Assembly (NCBI GenBank): GCA_947452295.1 | Contig: CANGCK010000012.1 | Location: 1-64,000 of the forward strand | Direction of reading: 5' to 3' | From: Sphingobacteriia bacterium | GTDB taxonomy: Bacteria > Bacteroidota > Bacteroidia > Chitinophagales > Chitinophagaceae | DNA: 64,000 bases | Shown here: positions 49,790 to 59,061 of the stretch, piece after piece | Layout of the letters: each line of letters starts with the position of its first letter | Numbering within the stretch: position 1 is the stretch's first letter | Translations under genes and position numbers: made by a program | The notes under the pieces: generated by a model | Told to the model about the DNA's origin: nothing | What the model saw: the letters and a program-made list of their open reading frames with translations, nothing else | Database searches by the model: none

Positions 49790-52583
49790 GTATTTGTTCT
49801 TTGTTCAGTTTGCCGTATTCGTTATAGGGTAATTTTTCAAGAAATACAATTTTATGCGGAACTCTAGTTTCTCCTAAAGCGTTTTTAACATATAATCGAA
49901 TAGTGTTTTTTGTTTCTTCTTCAGAATAATGGATGTTTCTAAGAACTATATAAGCAGCTATTCTCTCGCTATCATCGATATGGAAAGTTGTAACAACTAT
50001 TTCTTCAATAAAATCCAACTCAATTATTTTATCATGTATTTCGGATAAATAAATAATTTCTTCGTTAGTAGATTTGATATATTCTCTTTTTCTTCCTAAT
50101 AATTTAATATTTCCTTCTTGGGTATAGCAGGCTAAATCATTGGTATAATACCATCCATTTCTTATATTTTCATTCGTTAAAGTAGGTTCATTTAAATAGC
50201 CCTTCATTAAATTTGTACTGAATATCCTAAGTTCACCTTTTTCTTCAGTAGCAACTATTTTTTCATTATTATCCACTATTTGTGCGATACAATTTATTGG
50301 TTCACCAATATTGCCATCTTTTATATTGGTTGCTGGTATTTTTTGTGCAATGCAAATGCCAGTAGTTTCTGTAGCTCCGTAATAATTAATGACAGGTAAC
50401 TTGAATTTTTGCATTATTTGTTCACGAAGTGTTTCTGTTAAAACATTCCCGGTACACATTAAAGTTTTAACTGAACTAAGTTGGCTGCCAATTTTATCAT
50501 AAAATTTATTTAATTGGCCTAATAAAGAGGGGTTACAACTAAAAATGGTTGATCTGCTTTCTGCTAAGTCTGCTATGAGTGCGAAAAGATTATTGGTATT
50601 ATTGTTGTTCGGAACTACTACAGTAACTCCATTAAATAATGATGCCAATAAAGTATTTCTTAAACCACTCATTGTTTCTAATCCGCCATGTGCATAAAAA
50701 ATATCCGATTCATTCCAGTTAAAATGATCTGAAATAGTTTGCCCACTTCTGTATAAGTTAGCTTGAGTTAATTGTACTCCTTTGGGTGCTCCTGTACTTC
50801 CGGATGTATACAAAATAACAGCTACGTCATTTGGGTCGATGATTGATGGGGTATAGTTCAATATTAATTGTGCTGCACACGCCAACCAATCTGAAAAACT
50901 CAGTACATTTCCTGGATTTTCATTACCATCAAATACAATTACTTGTTTGTTGTCAATGCATGCTCCTAATTCCTGGTATGTTTCTGTGTCGAAAAAATGT
51001 AAAACCGAATCAGTAGCCTTTATTATTTTTTCTAAGCTATCTTTAGAAGTTTTTGGTGAAATTGGAACTACGATAATACCCATCAGCATACAAGCCCAAC
51101 TCAATAAAATTGCTTCCGCATTTGGCTTAGAAACAAGGATAATTTTATCGCCTTTGCTTATACTTTTATGATTCAGTAATTGCTGTAAATCTTCTATAAT
51201 TAAATTGCAATCATTATAAGAAAATTCACTTTGGTCTTCATGTGTAATTAAGCCTATTTTTTCTCTATAATTTTTTAAAGTATGTTGCCACAGATTGGCA
51301 AATGTTTGTTTTTCTTCTGCTACAATAAACGCTTGTGACATCAAAAAATATTGTAGTCGAACAGCATCTTCTGATATGGGTAAAACCGCAATTAGCCCCA
51401 TCTTTTGTAAAATATATAATTCTTCTACTACATATTTTAAATCGATGTTTAATTGATTTGCAATAGATGCTACAGTATAACATTGCTGAGCTAAGTATAT
51501 AATTTTTACACCTAATTCTGTAAGTGTATAGTTGTGTGACGCTTGGATGAAAGTTTCATATATGGGATGTCTTTGTAAAATTTCTCCAACTTGACCATTT
51601 AAATGCGTTTGATTGATATTTATTTTTTGTTGTTGAAAATCAATCTGTACCAACAAGTTTACTAATATTCTGCATTGCATTATGTTGGTTTCATCTTCTA
51701 ATGTAAATGCAGATAAACTTTTTTGTTGCCAACTTTTCGGTAGCAATGCAATCAATGCATTATAGTCAGTTGATGTTGGATTAGATATTAATTCAATTGT
51801 TGAAGACTGAAGTATATCATTGGCGGTAAATAATGCCGGTTCCGAAAATACATAGCCTTCTAAATTAGTATGTGTTGAAATTTTTTTCAAGGCTTCAGCA
51901 TAATCAATCCCCTGTAAAAGGGTACCACCTCTTTCAAAATAATTTTTTGGTTGTGAATTGCTTAAGTGTACATGTGGAAAAATAATAGCACCTTCATCTT
52001 TAACTACTCTAACCAATTCTTCTAATAAATGTGATCGGTCAAAACGATGCAATACATCTAATCCTATTGAAAAAGCAATACTCTTCGATTCAAAAGGCAA
52101 CGGTTTATTTAAATCGCAATAAACAATATTTATATTGGGCTGATTCCTCATCCAATAATGATGGCCGCTATATCCTAATACATCTTTGTTTCCTTCCCAT
52201 GTAGTGATGATGATATTTTCTGGAAAAAATCCTGCCAATAAATTAGTCATCCATCCTGTTCTATCCCATAAATTTAATATGGCTTCCCCTTTTTTTGTTG
52301 TTGACCTCAGTTTTTTTAAAAAGGGATACAAGGCCTTGGTTGCTTCGTTAAAGGGCTGAAAACATGCATAAATATCATAAAAGGGATGCCTGTTTTTATT
52401 CATTAAAAACATCGCATATTTTTCTTCATCTGTTAATTTTTCTTTAATCCTTTGTTGAATAGCTTCGTATTCTATTTCAGCAATAAAATCCCCCTCATTA
52501 TAAAAAAACAAGTTGCCATAATTGGGCACTAATTGAGTTGTGTTTTTTTTAAGGATACCTTTTAATGGATGGGGGATTTTCAT
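49776..52583 (-). CDS. methyltransferase-like / winged-helix / adenylation fusion protein
   Basis: A 935-residue protein. Residues ~100-215 are a class I methyltransferase-like fold (ILNLWDRTGWMTNLLAGFF, IITTWEGNKDVLGYSG, SIGLDVLHRFDRSHLLEELVRVVKDEGAIIFPH), with motif I unusual (W-D-R-T-G in place of G-x-G-x-G). Residues ~330-400 contain helical repeats resembling winged helices (YTVASIANQLNIDLKYVVEELYILQKMGLI). Residues ~430-935 are an ANL ligase: AVILYTSGSTGAPKGVQLTQ (~592-602), VINYYGATETTG, WYYTNDLACYTQEGNIKLLGRKREYI and a C-terminal Lys (YGKLNKEQ). There is no carrier domain. It is the first gene of the Dlt-like operon and may prepare or modify the acyl precursor. Confidence 0.85.
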   Translation of the reverse strand: MKIPHPLKGILKKNTTQLVPNYGNLFFYNEGDFIAEIEYEAIQQRIKEKLTDEEKYAMFLMNKNRHPFYDIYACFQPFNEATKALYPFLKKLRSTTKKGEAILNLWDRTGWMTNLLAGFFPENIIITTWEGNKDVLGYSGHHYWMRNQPNINIVYCDLNKPLPFESKSIAFSIGLDVLHRFDRSHLLEELVRVVKDEGAIIFPHVHLSNSQPKNYFERGGTLLQGIDYAEALKKISTHTNLEGYVFSEPALFTANDILQSSTIELISNPTSTDYNALIALLPKSWQQKSLSAFTLEDETNIMQCRILVNLLVQIDFQQQKININQTHLNGQVGEILQRHPIYETFIQASHNYTLTELGVKIIYLAQQCYTVASIANQLNIDLKYVVEELYILQKMGLIAVLPISEDAVRLQYFLMSQAFIVAEEKQTFANLWQHTLKNYREKIGLITHEDQSEFSYNDCNLIIEDLQQLLNHKSISKGDKIILVSKPNAEAILLSWACMLMGIIVVPISPKTSKDSLEKIIKATDSVLHFFDTETYQELGACIDNKQVIVFDGNENPGNVLSFSDWLACAAQLILNYTPSIIDPNDVAVILYTSGSTGAPKGVQLTQANLYRSGQTISDHFNWNESDIFYAHGGLETMSGLRNTLLASLFNGVTVVVPNNNNTNNLFALIADLAESRSTIFSCNPSLLGQLNKFYDKIGSQLSSVKTLMCTGNVLTETLREQIMQKFKLPVINYYGATETTGICIAQKIPATNIKDGNIGEPINCIAQIVDNNEKIVATEEKGELRIFSTNLMKGYLNEPTLTNENIRNGWYYTNDLACYTQEGNIKLLGRKREYIKSTNEEIIYLSEIHDKIIELDFIEEIVVTTFHIDDSERIAAYIVLRNIHYSEEETKNTIRLYVKNALGETRVPHKIVFLEKLPYNEYGKLNKEQIHAAI

Positions 52584-52802
52584 AGGTATATTATCTATTC
52601 ACTTCTGTAAAAATATTTTAATATGTACTATGGCATTTCTGCTTTTACTAGTATTTTAAGTTTAAAATCTTTGCAAAGTTACTTAAAATGACCGATGATT
52701 AATATTAATAAATAATTGAATATTATTTTGGTGAACCACATATATTTTATCCCTTCTTTATTGGGAGAAAACAGCTTATGTGCTCTGCACTAATTTATTT
52801 TA

Positions 52803-53984
52803 TTAATGCCATTTTAGCGATTTGAATACTATTTGGCGGTAATTGTCTCTCTCGTAAAGTATACCTATATTGTGTTTATTGAGTAAAATCATGTCTGAAT
52901 AGGCTGTGAAATCTTTCTGTTTTGGATCGTTACTTTTATCAATTACAAACTGCTTATTCCAAGTATGCCCTTCATCATAACTAATTCTGAGTGTTAAATG
53001 ATCTCTTTTACGGGTATCTGCAGTATTGCAAAAAGCAATTATTGCTTGCATTTTTTTATATCCCAAGGTAAGGATGCTGCCCTGATTTACTGGGTCTATC
53101 AAAACAGTGTCAAAATATGTTTTTTCCCAAGTTTCACCTCCATCTGCACTTTTAGAAACAATTCTTGCCCTTATATCTCCCTTTTGATTACGGCTATTCA
53201 TCATTAATTGATTATTACTTAATTCAGTAACCATCGATTCATTACTTCCTGCTAAACGGAGTGGTTCTCCTATTTTAAAAGAATTTCCATGGTCATCAGA
53301 ATAAAACGTGTGGGCGAAATAATCCTCAAAATGTTCTTTCGGATTGCCTATTGAATGATTAGCAGCTACTATGATTCTTCCTTTAAACTTCCCATTTTCA
53401 ATCTGAATAGCATGTCCGGGGGTATTGGCATAACTTCTCCAATCTTCTTTGAAATTATATGCTGAATTCATCTGCGGCTGATTGGGTAAATGCGTTTGTA
53501 AAGTAATATTTACCCCCTCACTCCAGGTAATACCATTGTCGATGGAAGTTTTATACCAAACTTCTCTAATACCTTTTCCTTGCCTTATTTCATATTCATG
53601 GTTATTACCCGTATTGTAAAATAAAAAAATCTTGCCTGTTGGGTAATTACTGTCGCTGTAATCAACTACTGGCGCAGGGTTGCCTGCTTGCAGGTTTCCA
53701 TAATCTACAATTGTTTGAAGTTCATTCCATGTTTTTCCTCCATCCTCGCTGCGCTTGAGTACAATATTGATGTTGCCAAAATCATCGGAACTGTTAATTC
53801 GTCCTTCGCAAAATGCTAAAATGCTTCCATTCGGAGACTTAATCATGGCTGGAATACGAAATGTTTGGTATCCATTTGTGCCCGATTCGAAAACGGTTGT
53901 AGCTTGTTCTTGTCCCTTGCAAATACTTATCGAACAAATACTCAACAATAATAAAAAACGCCAAGCTATTTTGAGTTGATTCAT
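52803..53984 (-). CDS. GH33 exo-alpha-sialidase
   Basis: A 393-residue protein. Signal peptide 1-24 (LLLLSICSISICKGQ). The FRIP motif (GYQTFRIPAMIKSPNGSILAFCEGR) with the first catalytic Arg lies near residue 43. At least four Asp boxes are visible: SEDGGKTW, SIDNGITW, SADGGETW and SYDEGHTW. AAIIAFCNTAD and GILYERDN supply the later conserved acid/Tyr region. It removes terminal sialic acid from glycoconjugates outside the cell. On the strand opposite the glycan cluster that starts 200 bases away, so the two may share a control region. Confidence 0.92.
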   Translation of the reverse strand: MNQLKIAWRFLLLLSICSISICKGQEQATTVFESGTNGYQTFRIPAMIKSPNGSILAFCEGRINSSDDFGNINIVLKRSEDGGKTWNELQTIVDYGNLQAGNPAPVVDYSDSNYPTGKIFLFYNTGNNHEYEIRQGKGIREVWYKTSIDNGITWSEGVNITLQTHLPNQPQMNSAYNFKEDWRSYANTPGHAIQIENGKFKGRIIVAANHSIGNPKEHFEDYFAHTFYSDDHGNSFKIGEPLRLAGSNESMVTELSNNQLMMNSRNQKGDIRARIVSKSADGGETWEKTYFDTVLIDPVNQGSILTLGYKKMQAIIAFCNTADTRKRDHLTLRISYDEGHTWNKQFVIDKSNDPKQKDFTAYSDMILLNKHNIGILYERDNYRQIVFKSLKWH

Positions 53985-54185
53985 ATATCAAATTATTTAA
54001 ATGAAAAAGGTGAATATGCCTATTAAAAGTAGGAATTGAATTTAATATACTTGATGGAATTATTTTTTGAATAAAAATGGCCTGATCAACCGTTTGCGTT
54101 TGTTTTTTGGGATTATTTTAATGATGCAGATTGTTTTTTTAATTATATTTAGCTGTCTATTGCTAACATTAATAATGATTGTCTG

Positions 54186-56492
54186 ATGAAAAAACTATGC
54201 ATTGTTCTCATGCTATCTTTTATTGCTTATTGCTATTCATGTAGTAATAACAAAGTGGAGTTGACTGAGCAAAGCGATTTGATTAGCTACAATTTCCAAA
54301 TACGTCCTATCTTTTCCGATAAGTGTTTTAAGTGTCATGGTCCAGATGCAAATAAACGCCAAGCAGGATTACGTTTAGATATTGAATCCGAAGCGTTGAA
54401 AGCTTTACAAGAACATCCCAATTCTCGTGCGCTGGTTCCAGGAAAAGTCAATGAGTCTGAACTCTACTTAAGAGTTGTTACCAAAGACTCTTCTCAAATA
54501 ATGCCTCCCATTGATAGTCATTTACCCGCTTTAACTGTAGCTGAAATAGAAACAATTAAAAAATGGATCGAACAAGGGGCTAAATACGAAAAACATTGGG
54601 CTTTTGTAGCACCTGTTAAAGCGAATGTTCCTAAAGTGAGTAATACTTCTTGGGTTAAAAATACTATTGATAACTTTATTTTAAGTAAGCTCGAAAAAAT
54701 TGGTTTAGATCCGAATGAAGAAGCAGATAAAGAACGCTTATTGAAACGGGTAACCTTCGATTTAACCGGGTTACCACCAACGCCGGAACAAACAGCAGCT
54801 TTTGTAAATGATGCATCTCCTAATGCCTACGAAAAAATGGTAGACGCAATACTCGCACAACCTGCTTATGGTGAAAGAATGGCATTGCCTTGGCTAGATA
54901 TTGCTCGTTATGCTGATTCACATGGTTATCAGGACGATAATTATCGCTCACAATGGCCTTGGCGCGATTGGGTAATTCATGCGTTCAATAAAAATATGCC
55001 TTATAATCAGTTTATTACTTGGCAATTGGCGGGAGATTTAATTCCCAACGCCACTAAAGAGCAAATATTGGCTACCGGCTTTAATAGAAACCATAAAATA
55101 ACTGAAGAAGGTGGGGTAGTTGATGAAGAATACAGGGTTGAATATGTTGTAGATAGAACCAATACTTTATCGAGAGGTGTTTTAGGGTTAACGTTGGAAT
55201 GTGCAAAATGTCACAACCATAAGTACGACCCGTTTACACAAAAAAATTATTTTCAATTAACAGCCTTCTTTAATAATGTAACAGAAAAAGGCATCGAATC
55301 AACAGTAGGTGGTGCCGAAACATACGCAAAAAATCCGCGTATGCAAATTACCCAGCAGGATGTAAAAGGTGTTTTAAATTTCATCAATAAAGTAGATACC
55401 AATAAATTAGAAGTTTCGGTAATGAAAGATGCCGATACCGTTAGGAAGTCTTATGTGTTAATTCGTGGAAATTATGATCAACATGGTGAGGAAGTTACAC
55501 CAGGAACACCCGAATCTATTTTACCATTTGGGGTTCAATATCCTGCCAATAGATTTGGTCTCTCTCAATGGTTGTTCGACGCCAAAAATCCATTAACAGC
55601 TCGCGTATTTGTAAACAGAATTTGGCAAGAATTTTTTGGCAAAGGTATTGTTAAGTCTGCCGGTGATTTTGGCATGCAGGGCGATTTGCCTTCGCATCCT
55701 GCATTACTCGATTGGCTAGCAGTAGATTTTCGAGAAAATGGTTGGAATATAAAGCGACTTGTTAAAATGATGGTGATGTCTGCCACCTATCGTCAATCAG
55801 CTGTTTTATCTAAAAATAAATTACAAATAGATCCCGAAAACACCTTTTTGTCACGCGCTCCTCGTATGCGTTTAAATGCAGAATTTGTAAAAGATATGGT
55901 TTTGGCCAGTAGTGGTCTTTTAAATAAATCGATAGGTGGAACCAGTGTTAAAGCCTATCAACCTAAAGGCCTTTGGGAATTGGCTACATCTGGCAGAGGC
56001 ATCTTATCTACCTATAAACAAGATACAGGCACTGCTATTTACCGTAGAGGCATGTACACTTTTATTAAACGGACTGTTCCGCCACCTAATATGATGATTT
56101 TTGATGGAAGTAGCCGAGACCAATGCGATGTAAAACGTTCTAGAACCAATACGCCTTTGCAAGCTTTAATCATGTTAAACGACCCTACTGTTTTAGAAGC
56201 TTCATTGGCGTTATCCGACAAATTACTTAAAAATGGCAAAGACAAACAAACTACTATTGAAACGGCTTTTAAGAAAATAATTTGTAGAGTGCCAACTTCA
56301 AAAGAACTAAAAATTTTACAAGAATACTGGGACGATAAAGAAGCTTATTTTAAAAACAATAAAAACATAGCCAAACAATTAATTAACGTTGGTCAATATA
56401 AACCTTCTATCCAGAAAAATGATTCATTAGCTGCATTAATGCAAGTGATTCAAATTATTTACAACATGGAGGAAGCCATTACAAAAACTTAA
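54186..56492 (+). CDS. Planctomycete-type cytochrome c / DUF1549 / DUF1553 protein
   Basis: A 768-residue protein. A lipoprotein-like signal ends AYCYSCSNN. PSCyt1: IFSDKCFKCHGPDANKRQAGLRLD with the haem motif C47-x2-C50-H51. Then DUF1549 (FDLTGLPPTPEQTAAFVND, YGERMALPWLDIARYADSHGYQDD, FNRNHKITEEGGVVDEEYRVEYVVDRTNT, CAKCHNHKYDP) and DUF1553 (FGLSQWLFDAKNPLTARVFVNRIWQEFFGKGIV). Shorter than many planctomycete relatives, which carry a lectin-like insert. The function is not established; genome context elsewhere ties it to DUF1501 and glycan breakdown. Two bases before the DUF1501 gene. Confidence 0.9.
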   Translation: MKKLCIVLMLSFIAYCYSCSNNKVELTEQSDLISYNFQIRPIFSDKCFKCHGPDANKRQAGLRLDIESEALKALQEHPNSRALVPGKVNESELYLRVVTKDSSQIMPPIDSHLPALTVAEIETIKKWIEQGAKYEKHWAFVAPVKANVPKVSNTSWVKNTIDNFILSKLEKIGLDPNEEADKERLLKRVTFDLTGLPPTPEQTAAFVNDASPNAYEKMVDAILAQPAYGERMALPWLDIARYADSHGYQDDNYRSQWPWRDWVIHAFNKNMPYNQFITWQLAGDLIPNATKEQILATGFNRNHKITEEGGVVDEEYRVEYVVDRTNTLSRGVLGLTLECAKCHNHKYDPFTQKNYFQLTAFFNNVTEKGIESTVGGAETYAKNPRMQITQQDVKGVLNFINKVDTNKLEVSVMKDADTVRKSYVLIRGNYDQHGEEVTPGTPESILPFGVQYPANRFGLSQWLFDAKNPLTARVFVNRIWQEFFGKGIVKSAGDFGMQGDLPSHPALLDWLAVDFRENGWNIKRLVKMMVMSATYRQSAVLSKNKLQIDPENTFLSRAPRMRLNAEFVKDMVLASSGLLNKSIGGTSVKAYQPKGLWELATSGRGILSTYKQDTGTAIYRRGMYTFIKRTVPPPNMMIFDGSSRDQCDVKRSRTNTPLQALIMLNDPTVLEASLALSDKLLKNGKDKQTTIETAFKKIICRVPTSKELKILQEYWDDKEAYFKNNKNIAKQLINVGQYKPSIQKNDSLAALMQVIQIIYNMEEAITKT

Positions 56493-56494
56493 CT

Positions 56495-57946
56495 ATGGAA
56501 AAAGAAATACTCGAACACGGATTAAACGTAAATCGCAGAAAATTCTTAGCCAGCCTTAGTATTGGTATAGGAAGCGCTGCGTTGGGGTCTTTATTAATGC
56601 CCGATTTATTAGGTGGCGATAAAGCAGATGCGGCATTTATGCCAGGTATACCTCACTTTGCCCCTAAAGCAAAACGGGTAATTTATTTGTTTCAAAACGG
56701 TGCACCCTCTCAACTGGAAACATTCGATTATAAACCCATGTTGAATAAAATGATGGGGCAAGATTTACCTGCTTCAGTTCGCAATGGGCAACGTTTAACT
56801 GGTATGACTGCCGGCCAAACAACTTTCCCATTGGTGGGGTCTTATTACAAATTCAATCAGCACGGAAAATCAGGTGCTTGGGTGAGTGAACTATTCCCTC
56901 ACATGTCTAAAATTGTAGACGACTTGTGCATTGTAAAAAGTATGCATACCGAAGCGATTAATCATGATCCGGCTTTAACCTTCTTCCAAACAGGCAACCA
57001 GCAGGGCAACAGACCAAGTATGGGCTCTTGGGTGAGTTATGGACTAGGATCTGAAAATAAAAATCTTCCTGCATTTTGTGTATTGCTTTCTAGAGGTAGG
57101 GGGAACGGTCAAGGGGTATATTCAAAATTGTGGAGCAACGGGTTCATCGATTCTATTCACCAAGGTGTTCAGTTCAGTAGTGGAGATAATCCTGTACTGT
57201 ATTTACAAGATCCAGAAGGAATCGATCGAAAAAATAGAAGAGATATGCTCGACAAATTGGCGGAGCTTAATGACATCGATTATAAAAATTTTGGTGACCC
57301 TGAAATTGCCACTAAAATTCAACAATACGAAACTGCATTTAGAATGCAAACAGCTGTCCCCGAAATTTTAGATGTAACCAAAGAATCAGAAGACATTGTT
57401 AAACTTTATGGATCAGAATGTTTAGTGCCAGGTACTTATGCAGCCAACTGCTTGCTGGCTCGTAAACTTTCCGAAAATGGTGTTCGATTTGTACAATTGT
57501 ATCACCAAGGATGGGATCAACATGGCAATCTGCCTAATGAAATGAGAGGGCAGGCAAAAGACGTAGATCAAGCTTCTGCCGCTTTAATTACCGATTTAAA
57601 ACAACGTGGATTGTTAGATGAAACATTGGTTATTTGGGGAGGTGAATTCGGAAGAACCAACTTCTCTCAAGGTACTATGACAGTAGATAATTATGGACGA
57701 GATCACCATCCTCGTTGTTTCTCTATTTGGATGGCCGGTGGCGGTATAAAACCAGGTATGGTTTATGGAGAAACAGATGAGTTTGGATACAATATCACCG
57801 AAAACCCGGTTCACGTTCACGATTTCCAAGCAACAATATTAAATCAGTTGGGTTTAGACCACGAAAAACTAACCTTCCTTTATCAAGGGCGCAGATTCAG
57901 ATTAACCGATGTAGAAGGCAAAGTAGTAAGAGATATTCTTAGCTAA
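56495..57946 (+). CDS. DUF1501 family Tat-exported protein
   Basis: A 483-residue protein. Tat signal NRRKFLASLSIGIGSAALGSLL (about residues 13-34). The DUF1501 core includes KRVIYLFQNGAPSQLETFDYKPML, VKSMHTEAINHDPALTFFQTG, GSWVSYGLGS, GVRFVQLYHQGWDQHGNL, VIWGGEFGRTNFSQG, GRDHHPRCFSIWMAGGGIKPG and YGETDEFGYNI. These place it in the alkaline-phosphatase-like (sulfatase-related) fold. The reaction is unknown; desulfation or dephosphorylation of glycans has been suggested for relatives. Co-transcribed with the DUF1553 gene. Confidence 0.92.
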   Translation: MEKEILEHGLNVNRRKFLASLSIGIGSAALGSLLMPDLLGGDKADAAFMPGIPHFAPKAKRVIYLFQNGAPSQLETFDYKPMLNKMMGQDLPASVRNGQRLTGMTAGQTTFPLVGSYYKFNQHGKSGAWVSELFPHMSKIVDDLCIVKSMHTEAINHDPALTFFQTGNQQGNRPSMGSWVSYGLGSENKNLPAFCVLLSRGRGNGQGVYSKLWSNGFIDSIHQGVQFSSGDNPVLYLQDPEGIDRKNRRDMLDKLAELNDIDYKNFGDPEIATKIQQYETAFRMQTAVPEILDVTKESEDIVKLYGSECLVPGTYAANCLLARKLSENGVRFVQLYHQGWDQHGNLPNEMRGQAKDVDQASAALITDLKQRGLLDETLVIWGGEFGRTNFSQGTMTVDNYGRDHHPRCFSIWMAGGGIKPGMVYGETDEFGYNITENPVHVHDFQATILNQLGLDHEKLTFLYQGRRFRLTDVEGKVVRDILS

Positions 57947-57985
57947 TTAAACAACCATACAATTATCTACCAAATTAAACTAACT

Positions 57986-59008
57986 ATGCAACGCAGAAAA
58001 TTCATTCAACAAACTTCATTAGCAACAGGTTCATTATTGATAATGAACAACTTGTTCGCAAAGCCTCAAGGAGAAATTTATGGTCATAACGGCTTGAATT
58101 ACCGATTCGATAAAAATTGGGGAGTGTTATCCGAAAAAAATCCAGTGAATGATTGTCATGAAATGGTGCAAGATAGCAAAGGCAATATTTTATTATTGAC
58201 CAATGAAACTAAAAATAATATTCTTGTTTACGATAAATCAGGTAAGCTGTTAAACAGCTGGGGACATGAGTTTCCGGGTGCTCATGGTTTAACTATTTTA
58301 AAACAAAATGGGGAAGATTTTTTATTCATTACCGATACCGATAAGCACCAGGTTTATAAAACAGATATAAACGGTAAGATATTGATGACCATCGATTTCC
58401 CTGCTGAAACTGGTGTTTACGCTAAAAAAGAAGCATTTGTACCTACAGAAACTACTGTATTGCCCAATGGTGAATTTTATATAGCAGATGGTTATGGTTC
58501 TCAATACATCATACATTACGATGCAAATGGTAAAATCCTAAATTATTTTGGAGGAAGAGGCGAAGGAGTTGAACACCTCGATAACGCACATGGTATTGTT
58601 GTAGATACCCGTAAAAAAGAAAAAACATTGTTGGTAACAGATAGAACCCGCAACTGTTTCAAACGCTTTACCATGGATGGTAAATTTATTGAAGTAATTG
58701 CTTTGCCTGGTGCTTGTGTGTGTCGCCCTGTAATTAATGGCAATCATTTATATGCCGCTGTTTTACGGTCTCCTAATTTAGATAAAGAAGCTTCTGGTTT
58801 TGTAACTATTTTAGATAAACACAACAAAGTAGTGGCTAATATCGGCGGTACCAAACCTGAATATATTGATGGTAAATTGCAAGCAATGAGCCAAGCAGAA
58901 AAAATATTCGTTCATCCGCATGATGTATGTGTAGATGATGACCAAAGTATTTATGTGGCTCAATGGAGTTCAGGTAAAGTTTATCCGTATAAGTTTACTC
59001 GAGTTTAA
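57986..59008 (+). CDS. exported NHL/6-bladed beta-propeller protein
   Basis: A 340-residue protein. Tat-like signal QRRKFIQQTSLATGSLLIM at the N-terminus. Then propeller blades: VNDCHEMVQDSKGNILLLTNE, NGEDFLFITDTDKHQVYKTDINGKIL, TVLPNGEFYIADGYGSQYIIHYDANGKILNYFGGRGEG, LVTDRTRNCFKRFTMDGKFIEVI and FVHPHDVCVDDDQSIYVAQWSSGKVYPYKF. The family resembles peptidyl-alpha-hydroxyglycine lyase-type NHL proteins. No enzyme role is shown. It is the third gene of the run, 39 bases after DUF1501. Confidence 0.85.
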   Translation: MQRRKFIQQTSLATGSLLIMNNLFAKPQGEIYGHNGLNYRFDKNWGVLSEKNPVNDCHEMVQDSKGNILLLTNETKNNILVYDKSGKLLNSWGHEFPGAHGLTILKQNGEDFLFITDTDKHQVYKTDINGKILMTIDFPAETGVYAKKEAFVPTETTVLPNGEFYIADGYGSQYIIHYDANGKILNYFGGRGEGVEHLDNAHGIVVDTRKKEKTLLVTDRTRNCFKRFTMDGKFIEVIALPGACVCRPVINGNHLYAAVLRSPNLDKEASGFVTILDKHNKVVANIGGTKPEYIDGKLQAMSQAEKIFVHPHDVCVDDDQSIYVAQWSSGKVYPYKFTRV

Positions 59009-59061
59009 AATAAACCATCATTTTCTCATTTTCTTGTTTAGGTAACATTTATTGAGCTACT

